64,000 nucleotides of DNA from an uncultured Muribaculaceae bacterium (GTDB lineage Bacteria > Bacteroidota > Bacteroidia > Bacteroidales > Muribaculaceae): assembly GCA_947175145.1 (NCBI GenBank), contig CAMWLY010000002.1:1-64000 (forward strand), in the 5' to 3' direction. Below the pieces are notes generated by a model, which did not search any database, was not told where the DNA came from, and saw only the letters and a list, made by a program, of their open reading frames with translations. The translations under genes and the position numbers were made by a program. Within the stretch, counting starts at the first letter, position 1; each line of letters opens with the position of its first letter. Shown here piece after piece: positions 41,352 through 48,894 of this stretch.

Positions 41352-41651
41352 ATTAAGTCACAGGCAACCATATCAATCAGAGTAGATCATACTCTAAAAA
41401 AGAAGTTCGATTCATTATGCGAGGCATTTGGTCTCAGTGCTACTTCTGCATTTAATATGTTTATGAAGGCAGTAGTAAGGGAGAGAAAGATTCCATTTGA
41501 AATCCGGGCAGACAATGCTGAAATAACACGTCAGAATGCAATTTCTGCTTTTAAGACCATGCGCCAATCTTTAGAAGAATCGGGAGTATCAGAAATGACA
41601 CTTGACGAAATCAATGCCGAAATAATGGCTGCAAGAAATGAAAGGCGATAA
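41352..41651 (+). CDS. RelB/DinJ-family antitoxin (start codon uncertain; probable non-ATG start)
   Basis: SQATISIRVDHTLKKKFDSLCEAFGLSATSAFNMFMKAVVRERKIPFEI is characteristic RelB/DinJ. No ATG precedes this motif in frame; ATT at 41352 is the best-positioned candidate. C-term SLEESGVSEMTLDEINAEIMAARNERR. Confidence 0.82.
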   Translation: MKSQATISIRVDHTLKKKFDSLCEAFGLSATSAFNMFMKAVVRERKIPFEIRADNAEITRQNAISAFKTMRQSLEESGVSEMTLDEINAEIMAARNERR

Positions 41652-42066
41652 GATTTATGCAGTAATAGATACTAACGTCTTGGTATCTTCCTTATTTTCA
41701 ATCGGTGGGGCCTCAAACCCCTCACGGGTTATAGAAGCAGTCCTGAATGGATATATTACACCTGTATACAATGACGATATAATAGCGGAGTACAGGGATG
41801 TGCTATCACGCGATAAGTTCAAGTTTAATTCTGCACTTATTGATGATTTCCTTGCTATATTCATTGATTTTGGAATAACCTCAGTTCCTAAAAAGGCGTA
41901 CGAGGAACAATTCCCAGATGAAGATGATATAGTCTTTTATGAAATAGCATTAAGTATAGAGGATACTTATCTCGTAACGGGAATTACTAAACACTTTCCT
42001 GTTAAACCATATGTAGTCACACCAACTCAAATGGTAGAAATTTTGAGAAAAAAAGGTTTTCTATAA
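41638..42066 (+). CDS. PIN-domain toxin (putative TA toxin component, PIN family)
   Basis: KIYAVIDTNVLVSSLFSIGGASNPSRVIEAVLNGYITPVYNDDIIAEYRDVLSRDKF; PDEDDIVFYEIALSIEDTYLVTGITKHFP; overlaps antitoxin by 14 nt. Confidence 0.9.
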   Translation: MKGDKIYAVIDTNVLVSSLFSIGGASNPSRVIEAVLNGYITPVYNDDIIAEYRDVLSRDKFKFNSALIDDFLAIFIDFGITSVPKKAYEEQFPDEDDIVFYEIALSIEDTYLVTGITKHFPVKPYVVTPTQMVEILRKKGFL

Positions 42067-42118
42067 AAATCGCGATAATTCGAATAATAGGATTCCAAAA
42101 GTAAAACTATCACAATTA

Positions 42119-42153
42119 GAAAAGAGGATTCTCAAAACGAGAATCCTCTTTTC
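42119..42153. terminator. Terminator hairpin shared by the TA operon (+) and tRNA-Leu(CAA) (-)
   Basis: gaaaagaggattctc-aaaac-gagaatcctcttttc: 15-bp perfect stem, 5-nt loop, A/T-rich flanks. Confidence 0.8.
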
Positions 42154-42155
42154 AG

Positions 42156-42237
42156 TACCCTGAGCCGGGGTCGAACCGGCACGGATTGCTCCACTGGTGT
42201 TTGAGACCAGCGCGTCTACCGATTCCGCCATCAGGGC
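42156..42237 (-). tRNA. tRNA-Leu (anticodon CAA)
   Basis: GCCCTGATGGCGGAATCGGTAGACGCGCTGGTCTCAAACACCAGTGGAGCAATCCGTGCCGGTTCGACCCCGGCTCAGGGTA; anticodon arm CTGGT-CTCAAAC-ACCAG; T-arm GCCGGTTCGACCCCGGC; CCA not encoded. Confidence 0.95.
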
Positions 42238-42246
42238 TTACGACAA

Positions 42247-42277
42247 CAAAATTATAAAAAATATTTCATTCTGCAAA
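42247..42277 (-). promoter_or_regulatory. Promoter of tRNA-Leu(CAA)
   Basis: Minus strand: TTTG (42274-42277) - N19 - TAATTTTG (42247-42254), just upstream of the tRNA 5' end. Confidence 0.7.
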
Positions 42278-42303
42278 CCCTGCGCTAATATTCAATGCGG
42301 TGA

Positions 42304-43719
42304 TTATTCGTAGCGAATGCGCGATTTGCGAAGCACCTTCCAATAGCCATTCTCAAAAATAGCCGTTCCGGGACTTTCGGTGATAATTCTTGTGACACCG
42401 CGTGTGTCATTGAGATCTTCACCCAAGCAACCGTTAGCCAGATAATCCATCGGTGCGGTAATCGCGGTTTCAACCACCTCGGGCTCATCGACTACATGAA
42501 ATGTTCCAACCAAACCATCATTAGTATCAAGTCTATAGATGGTATTGCCGGGATTGATTCTTCGGTCGGCTCTCACAAATATTCCGCGGTTGTTTGCGCG
42601 CCCCAGATATATAACCTTGAGCACACGAGCATTTGCGGGTTGTTCGGCAACCGGACGTTCACGGCGAGGTTCGGCAGCCGGAGTATCATAGACAGGAGCG
42701 GGTGCCGGCTGAATCGCTGCGTGCTCCGCGGCCGAAGTGTTTTCGTAAGCCGGAGCGGAGCGGTGTGCAGCAGGTTGGGGTGCCGGAGCAGGTGCTTGCT
42801 GCAGACGTGCATTTTCCTCTCTCAGAGTGGCAAGCTTATCTTCAAGTCGTGAGCGCTCCAGTTTCATACGCTCCAATTCAAGTCCGATAGCGGCAGATTT
42901 TTCTTCTTCGGCCTGCAATCTGCGGTGTAATTCGGCAACCTCCTCATTTTTCTTGGCTATCGCTTTGCGGGTTTGCTGGCGAAGTTCGTCATCATCGGCC
43001 GAAGCATCAGCCGATTTGCTTCCGCTTACAGCCGCGTCAGGCTGGCGCTTCATAAGATTGGCTGCATATACTACCAGCCAGATGACTATGCCGACCAGAA
43101 TTACAAGTACAAGCACATATACACAGGTGTGGCTCTCCTGCTGGGGAGTCACGGGCTGAGCTTCTTCGGCATCTTTCTGTATCGCTTCCTGATCTGCTAA
43201 AATCTCCTCTTGTGCTTCCATGGCAGCTTCAGCAGTAACCTCTTGAGGCTGTTCGGCCGGGTTGGCTTCAGCTGATTGCGGGGCGGGTGTCTCTTCAGCA
43301 GCCGGTTCGGGAGTAGCTGCCGGAGTCTCTTTTGTGGGCGCGCTGACTGTCATGGCTGAGATTTGCTTGCGAACGCGTGACTTGGCCGCTTTACCGTTGG
43401 CATCAAGAGCGGGCGAGGTGAAGAAGGTCACAGCCCAGAATTCTACCAGTTTCTCTTTATCCCACGATGCATAATCAGAAGGAACCTTCACTGATTTGAA
43501 TGCCGCAAGATTCTCTTTTTCTTTGGCTTTCAATTTAGATTCAAGTTCCGACATGGACTTGGCGGTTATCTCATCGAGATAACCGGAGCCGTTGTTGGCA
43601 TATCTCAGGTATGCCTTGGCGGTAATGGCACGTGCTTCTTCCATTTCGCGGTCCGTAACGGCCGATACAGGAATCGCAGCAGCTACTGCGATTAGTATAA
43701 ATAGAATCTTGCGCAACAT
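42304..43719 (-). CDS. Conserved hypothetical envelope protein: signal peptide, Pro/Ala-rich linker, TM helix, coiled coil, conserved C-terminal domain
   Basis: MLRKILFILIAVAAAIPVSA; TM TCVYVLVLVILVGIVIWLVVYAANL; coiled coil QTRKAIAKKNEEVAELHRRLQAEEEKSAAIGLELERMKLERSRLEDKLATLREENARL; C-domain RVLKVIYLGRANNRGIFVRADRRINPGNTIYRLDT. Confidence 0.75.
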   Translation of the reverse strand: MLRKILFILIAVAAAIPVSAVTDREMEEARAITAKAYLRYANNGSGYLDEITAKSMSELESKLKAKEKENLAAFKSVKVPSDYASWDKEKLVEFWAVTFFTSPALDANGKAAKSRVRKQISAMTVSAPTKETPAATPEPAAEETPAPQSAEANPAEQPQEVTAEAAMEAQEEILADQEAIQKDAEEAQPVTPQQESHTCVYVLVLVILVGIVIWLVVYAANLMKRQPDAAVSGSKSADASADDDELRQQTRKAIAKKNEEVAELHRRLQAEEEKSAAIGLELERMKLERSRLEDKLATLREENARLQQAPAPAPQPAAHRSAPAYENTSAAEHAAIQPAPAPVYDTPAAEPRRERPVAEQPANARVLKVIYLGRANNRGIFVRADRRINPGNTIYRLDTNDGLVGTFHVVDEPEVVETAITAPMDYLANGCLGEDLNDTRGVTRIITESPGTAIFENGYWKVLRKSRIRYE

Positions 43720-43794
43720 ATATTTTCCCTTTAAATTTCTGGTTGTTAGTACTGTTACTCTGTGAAAAAATATCGGGTAATTATCTTTTGCCGA

Positions 43795-45162
43795 TTATAA
43801 GACTTTGCGAAGGCGGGCCACAGGTATTCCCTGTCGGTCACGATATTTGGCCACGGTCCTGCGCGAAATATCGTATCCTTCCTGTTGAAGTTCAAGCATG
43901 ATGCGCCTGTCGGACAGAGGGTGTTTTTTATCCTCCTTCTCAACCATCTGGGCTATGCTCGCTTCAATTTTGCGATTGGTCGCGGCGTCAGTTCCCTCTT
44001 TCTCCTCACCGATAGAGTCGCTGAAGAAGAATCGCAGCGGAAATACGCCCCAGGGTAAAGCCACAAACTTATTGCTGGTGACTCTCGATATCACAGATAG
44101 GTCATATCCCGTGATATCGGCTATATTCTTAATCATCATCGGTTTGAGCCGATAGATATCTTCTGTGCGGAAATATTCCTCCTGAATTTTGACAATTGCC
44201 GACATCACAGCCATCATGGTCTGTTGGCGCTGGGAGAGAATTCGAATGAAATCGCGGGCATCATTATAGCGTGTCACGATAAACTCGGTTCCTTTAGCCG
44301 GTTTCCCTTTGGGCGTGCGCTCGAGATCGCGCATGGCTTGTTCGAAACTTTTCTCAATCCTCAGTTCCGGAATCCGGTTATTGAGTGATATCGTCAGATT
44401 GCCATCTTCATTTGATACCACAAAATCGGGAATTATGACATTGGAGGCGTCCATCGGGTCATGTCCCAATGCCGCACCCGGTTTGGGGTTAAGCGAAAGT
44501 ATCAGGTCGAGAGCCGCAGACGCACGCTGCTCCGAGAGGTGTAACTGCGACATGATGCGGTGACGGTGTTTCATGGTAAACGCATCGTAAGCATCATTGA
44601 TTATGCCGAGAGCATCAGTCACAATCTCTGTGCGCGGCATTGCTTCAAGCTGCAGGCGCAAGCAATCTTGCAAATCATAGGCAGCGATGCCGGGAGGATC
44701 AAGCCGGCGCACTATATCGACAGCTTCGCGCACACGCTCCTCTGTAAGTATAAGACCTTCTCCAAACGCAATATCATCGGTGAGGTCACGAATCGAACGG
44801 TTAAGGTAGCCGTTGGTATCGAGACTCCCGATTATAAAGCGAGCTGCAGATTCGATATCTGCATCTAAATTTCGCTCTGAAAGTTGCAGAAGAAGCTGGT
44901 CGTAGAGAGATTCGGAATCATCGGCCGGTGTAAATGGTATATCCTCGCGGTGTGCGCGCGGCAGATGTAACCATGGTATAAGTTCGCGCTCCTCGGGTGC
45001 GTCTTCTTCAGATACCCCCAATGCAGGATTGTCTTCAAGTTCCTGCTCCACGGCTTCATCAAGCTCGGGCGCATTGAGCTCCAGAAGCCTCACGAAACGA
45101 AGCTGCTGCTGAGAGAGGCGAAGACCTGTTTTCTGGGTGAGCTCAAGATTTTGCGATGCCAT
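43795..45162 (-). CDS. rpoN: RNA polymerase sigma-54 factor
   Basis: MASQNLELTQKTGLRLSQQQLRFVRLLELNAPELDEAVEQELEDNPAL; RpoN box-like SDRRIMLELQQEGYDISRRTVAKYRDRQGIPVARLRKVL. Start ATG 45160-45162; the upstream ORF extension is tRNA sequence. Confidence 0.95.
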   Translation of the reverse strand: MASQNLELTQKTGLRLSQQQLRFVRLLELNAPELDEAVEQELEDNPALGVSEEDAPEERELIPWLHLPRAHREDIPFTPADDSESLYDQLLLQLSERNLDADIESAARFIIGSLDTNGYLNRSIRDLTDDIAFGEGLILTEERVREAVDIVRRLDPPGIAAYDLQDCLRLQLEAMPRTEIVTDALGIINDAYDAFTMKHRHRIMSQLHLSEQRASAALDLILSLNPKPGAALGHDPMDASNVIIPDFVVSNEDGNLTISLNNRIPELRIEKSFEQAMRDLERTPKGKPAKGTEFIVTRYNDARDFIRILSQRQQTMMAVMSAIVKIQEEYFRTEDIYRLKPMMIKNIADITGYDLSVISRVTSNKFVALPWGVFPLRFFFSDSIGEEKEGTDAATNRKIEASIAQMVEKEDKKHPLSDRRIMLELQQEGYDISRRTVAKYRDRQGIPVARLRKVL

Positions 45163-45191
45163 AAGATATACAATAGGCCGGGTCGCATCGG

Positions 45192-45275
45192 TACCGAAAG
45201 TGGGACTCGAACCCACACGCCCGCAATGGGCAAGGGATTTTAAGTCCCTCGTGGCTACCATTACACCATTTCGGC
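45192..45275 (-). tRNA. tRNA-Leu (anticodon TAA)
   Basis: GCCGAAATGGTGTAATGGTAGCCACGAGGGACTTAAAATCCCTTGCCCATTGCGGGCGTGTGGGTTCGAGTCCCACTTTCGGTA; anticodon loop CTTAAAA; T-arm GTGGGTTCGAGTCCCAC; CCA not encoded. Confidence 0.95.
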
Positions 45276-45435
45276 TTTAGTGAATGCAAAATTATAAATT
45301 TTCTGCTTAGTTAGACTCCGGATTTAGTCATAATTTATCTTTATTTACAAAAGTTTGCAGTAATTAACAGATAGCTGCGGTTTAATTGCAGTCTTATTCT
45401 CTTTTTTCGCAGTAGTAAAAAGATATGATTGAATT

Positions 45436-45852
45436 ATGGAAAGCATTGTAAGACGTTCATTTAGACCCGAAGAATACCGAGTTAATACTACTCCGACAGG
45501 TACTAATAAACCTATGCGATGGGGGGATAAGATATTTGTCAGAGTTCGGCCTACCTCTTTTGGTCAGGGCCGGGGAGTAGAGTTTACCTCATATGAGATT
45601 TCCGACATGACTTCGGTAATAGGGGAGATCAGACACAGGCTGCGTGGAGAGCGAGGGTTGTGGATGGTATATGTGCGCAATGTGTCGCGCGGTTGGAGTG
45701 TAGACAGGCCGATCAAGCTTTATCGTCAGGCTCACATCGGGGCCGGTTGGATGGCTGAAGAGATGGCCAAGAATCTGGAGCAGCGTGCCGAGAGTCGTCC
45801 GGCTCCACGCGCATCGCGAATCACCGAGCAGCAGATAGCCGTTTACGTATAA
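45436..45852 (+). CDS. Conserved hypothetical protein, 138 aa, strongly basic N-terminal half
   Basis: Isolated plus-strand ORF with no competing ORF of comparable quality; MESIVRRSFRPEEYRVNTTPTGTNKPMRWGDKIFVRVRPTSFGQGRGVEFTSYEISDM. Confidence 0.75.
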   Translation: MESIVRRSFRPEEYRVNTTPTGTNKPMRWGDKIFVRVRPTSFGQGRGVEFTSYEISDMTSVIGEIRHRLRGERGLWMVYVRNVSRGWSVDRPIKLYRQAHIGAGWMAEEMAKNLEQRAESRPAPRASRITEQQIAVYV

Positions 45853-45854
45853 CA

Positions 45855-46448
45855 TCATTCGGGTTGCCAATAATAGGGTGGTTTCTCTCGGTGTTTCTGC
45901 ACCCAAGTTTCAAAATCCGCCATATTGGTTATCCCATCAGCAAGCACAGCCTCATAATATTCCACCCCGTGATAATCTTTATCGGCAGGAGTTTCGAATT
46001 TTAAGCGAAGAATAGTTTCTTTCAATTCCGGAGTCAGTTTCCGGACAATTCTGTCTGCCATCTCCTCAAAGAAACCATCGTATTGAGTACCATCTTCTAT
46101 GTGGATCACATCAAACTGCCAGAGTTCACCCTCGTATTTATAGAAGATGTGCCATGCTATGCAGTGTTCGTCAGTATGAAGCCCATTGATGCATTTTATC
46201 TCGGTGACTTCCGGAATTTTGGCAATACAGGCTGCGATTGCAAAACTGCTTTCCTCCGTGATACACGCTGAATATACATGTAAGTCAATATCGCGGTGAG
46301 TGGCTAATAACCCCATGCGTAGTGAGCCTATCAGATTAACCCGGCAGCCATGTTCCACCCATATCTCGGCAATGCCGGAGGCCCTGAGAACTTTTCTTGC
46401 TTTTTCTTGATTGCCATTTGCATGTTCAAGTATTTCCTGTTGATTCAT
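45855..46448 (-). CDS. Minimal nucleotidyltransferase-fold protein
   Basis: VNLIGSLRMGLLATHRDIDLHVYS (GSxRxG...DxD) plus WQFDVIHIE; start MNQQEILEHANGNQEKARKVL. Confidence 0.65.
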   Translation of the reverse strand: MNQQEILEHANGNQEKARKVLRASGIAEIWVEHGCRVNLIGSLRMGLLATHRDIDLHVYSACITEESSFAIAACIAKIPEVTEIKCINGLHTDEHCIAWHIFYKYEGELWQFDVIHIEDGTQYDGFFEEMADRIVRKLTPELKETILRLKFETPADKDYHGVEYYEAVLADGITNMADFETWVQKHREKPPYYWQPE

Positions 46449-46531
46449 CGTGAATAAATTTAGCAAATCAAGTATAACGCAATAATCCGGCTGATATTTG
46501 AAAATATTATCAAATCATTGAGAGAATATAG

Positions 46532-46572
46532 AAAATGCAGAGGCTGACTTCATGAGCTTGCCTCTGCATTTT
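46532..46572. terminator. Terminator hairpin
   Basis: aaaatgcagaggc - 15 nt - gcctctgcatttt, 13-bp perfect stem, downstream of murI-TPR genes. Confidence 0.65.
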
Positions 46573-46649
46573 ATGATGATGAGATTGATAAGTGCTGACA
46601 GCTGATATTGCGTACCGGTGTTAACAAATATCCGGTAACAATGTCTTAT

Positions 46650-46931
46650 TCAGGGATTATATAGGTCTTTGTTGCGGTAATCCAGAATCTCTTGAGCCGC
46701 TTTCAGGGCCATAGCCGCGCGACTCGACGGATTAATTCGCAATGCCGATAGATAGTCGGTCATGGCCTGACTGCGGTGGCCGGCTCCCCAGTGACGCATG
46801 CCGCGGAGAGTCAGAGCTTCGTCATCATCGGGATGCTCCGCTATATATTTGTCAAGAATTTCTATGGCTTTATCGGTTGATAGACCCTTGAGGCTATCCT
46901 TGAGTTCCATGTAATCTTTAGGGGTTTGCAT
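46650..46931 (-). CDS. Small tetratricopeptide-repeat protein
   Basis: LDKYIAEHPDDDEALTLRGMRHWGAGHRSQAMTDYLSALRINPSSRAAMALKAA. Confidence 0.75.
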   Translation of the reverse strand: MQTPKDYMELKDSLKGLSTDKAIEILDKYIAEHPDDDEALTLRGMRHWGAGHRSQAMTDYLSALRINPSSRAAMALKAAQEILDYRNKDLYNP

Positions 46932-46944
46932 ATAATTCTATCGG

Positions 46945-47772
46945 TCAGAGGGTTATTCTTGTTGATTTTACAGGAATGCCGGTAAAAATCGAGGCCATTC
47001 TATTGAAGCCTTCAGCAGCTTCGGTGGTCAGGAAATCCACATTGCCACCGCGACTGCAAAGGCAATCTATTTCCGGGTGGCGGTGCATGTAATCGCGCAA
47101 GCTTTTACCCACTATTTCTCCCTGAGCGAGTATCTTTATTCCCTCCGGGGTGTATTTTCTAATTTTTGGAAGCAGGAGTGGATAGTGTGTGCAGCCGAGC
47201 ACAATGGTATCAATTTCAGGATCGCGCTTCATGATGGCATCGATATATTTCTTCACGAAGTAATCAGCGCCTTGACCGGAAGCCTCGCCGGTTTCCACGA
47301 GCGGCACCCACATCGGGCATGCTTGCTCTGTCAGATACATGCCGGGGTGTAATTTCTCTATTTCGAGTTGATAAGAATGGCTCCTCACGGTGCCGGGAGT
47401 AGCGAGCAGACCCACGTGGCCGCCCGATGATTCTTCACCGAGCACTTCCACTGTGGGTCTGATCACACCGAGGACTCTATGGTCCGGGTATAAACCGGGG
47501 AGCACCTGCTGCTGTATTGTTCGCAGAGCCTTGGCTGAAGCGGTGTTGCATGCAAGAACCACCAGGCGACAACCGCGGGCGAAAAGTTCCTCGACTGCCT
47601 GACGGGTGAAATCAAACACCACATCGAAGCTGCGGGTGCCGTAGGGCGCGCGGGCATTGTCACCCAGATATAAGTAATTGTAATCAGGCATGGCGCGTCT
47701 GATTTCATTGAGTATTGTCAGACCTCCATAGCCGGAATCAAAAACTCCTATCGGCCCCGGTTCTATTTCCAT
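46945..47772 (-). CDS. murI: Glutamate racemase
   Basis: IGVFDSGYGGLTILNEIRRAMPDYNYLYLGDNARAPYG; LVVLACNTASAKALR; TIVLGCTHYPLLLPKI. Confidence 0.96.
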   Translation of the reverse strand: MEIEPGPIGVFDSGYGGLTILNEIRRAMPDYNYLYLGDNARAPYGTRSFDVVFDFTRQAVEELFARGCRLVVLACNTASAKALRTIQQQVLPGLYPDHRVLGVIRPTVEVLGEESSGGHVGLLATPGTVRSHSYQLEIEKLHPGMYLTEQACPMWVPLVETGEASGQGADYFVKKYIDAIMKRDPEIDTIVLGCTHYPLLLPKIRKYTPEGIKILAQGEIVGKSLRDYMHRHPEIDCLCSRGGNVDFLTTEAAEGFNRMASIFTGIPVKSTRITL

Positions 47773-47785
47773 ATTGGGGGTTGGC

Positions 47786-48295
47786 TTATTTTATGCCGAG
47801 TTTAGCTTTTACCAGAGGAGTCACATCTTCTACCGGAGAAGCGTAATATAAAGTCAAATCGGGGGCATAGTTCTGAATCATGGAGTAATTACCCTCTTTG
47901 CCCACTGATTCCACAGCATCGCGGATTTTTTGAACCACAGGTGCCATCAGCTCATTGTGCATGCGCTGCAGATCCTGCTCGGCATTCTGAAGGAAAGACT
48001 GAATCTTCTGCTCCTGATCCTGAATGTCGCGAGCCTTGCGTTCGCGGATTGCAGGCAGAGTGTCATCACCGAGTTTTTGGAATTCATCGACCAGACGCTG
48101 TCCCTCTTCCATGAGTTTATTGCGCTGCTCCTCATACTGCTTTGAAGCGGCCTGAACCTTGGCTGTAGCCTCCTGAGTGTCGGGGAGTGCCTGAATGAGG
48201 GCGTTAGTGTCTACAAGACCAACCTTGAGTGTCTGCGCGTTTGCGCCGATGAAAGGCAGTGCCAGAGCTACTGCCAAAATGATTTTTTTAAGCAT
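47786..48295 (-). CDS. OmpH/Skp family periplasmic chaperone (copy 1)
   Basis: Signal peptide; LKVGLVDTNALIQALPDTQEATAKVQAASKQYEEQRNKLMEEGQRLVDEFQKL. Confidence 0.9.
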   Translation of the reverse strand: MLKKIILAVALALPFIGANAQTLKVGLVDTNALIQALPDTQEATAKVQAASKQYEEQRNKLMEEGQRLVDEFQKLGDDTLPAIRERKARDIQDQEQKIQSFLQNAEQDLQRMHNELMAPVVQKIRDAVESVGKEGNYSMIQNYAPDLTLYYASPVEDVTPLVKAKLGIK

Positions 48296-48328
48296 CGTTG
48301 TTATTTGGATTTGATTATTTGTATTCTG

Positions 48329-48844
48329 TTATTTGGAATATCCGAGTTTGGCAAGCACTTCATTGCTCACATCTATTCTGGGTGATGCAAATACTATGCT
48401 TTGTGATGACGCGCGGTCGAAAATAGCCTGATAGCCTTTCTCTTCGGCCACAGCCTTAACCGCATTATACACATCTTCCTGTATTGGTTTCATCAGAGCC
48501 TGACGCTTCTTGTAAAGCTCACCTTCGGGACCAAAATATTTGTATCGCAGGTCAGTTGCCGATTTCTCCTTGGCTACTATCTGCTCTTCACGCTTTTTCT
48601 TCTGGTCATCTGTCAGAAATACCATGTCGGCCTGGTAATTCTTATACATGGTCTCAGCCTCTTTCGATACCTCGTTGACCTCCTTTTCCCAGCGGAGTGA
48701 CACTTGGTTTAACTGTTCGTTGGCCATCTCGTAGGCAGGCACATTACGCAGTATATATTCCATATCCACGAGAGCGAATTTCTGTGCGGAAGCCGGTAGC
48801 CATGCCGCTATTGCCACAAGGGCTGCAAATAGTATCTTCTTCAT
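48329..48844 (-). CDS. OmpH/Skp family periplasmic chaperone (copy 2)
   Basis: Signal peptide; KFALVDMEYILRNVPAYEMANEQLNQVSLRWEKEVNEVSKEAETMYKNYQADM. Confidence 0.9.
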   Translation of the reverse strand: MKKILFAALVAIAAWLPASAQKFALVDMEYILRNVPAYEMANEQLNQVSLRWEKEVNEVSKEAETMYKNYQADMVFLTDDQKKKREEQIVAKEKSATDLRYKYFGPEGELYKKRQALMKPIQEDVYNAVKAVAEEKGYQAIFDRASSQSIVFASPRIDVSNEVLAKLGYSK

Positions 48845-48894
48845 AGTTAATCAGTGTTTGTACTATTTATAAGACGTATACAGGGGGAAATGGT

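Noticed and set aside
41304-42066. TA module as part of a larger defence island
   Set aside because: Flanking genes are housekeeping (rdgB/porZ, tRNA, envelope protein); no restriction, Abi, CBASS or similar genes were seen.
45163-45261. ORF-track N-terminal extension of RpoN (MVATRDLKSLAHCGRVGSSPTFGTDATRPIVYL)
   Set aside because: It is translation of the tRNA-Leu(TAA) gene and the short spacer; the real start is MASQNLELTQKTG at 45162.
45855-46448. MNT-HEPN type toxin-antitoxin pair
   Set aside because: The NTase-like protein has no adjacent HEPN-like gene; the neighbouring 138-aa ORF is convergent, not co-operonic.
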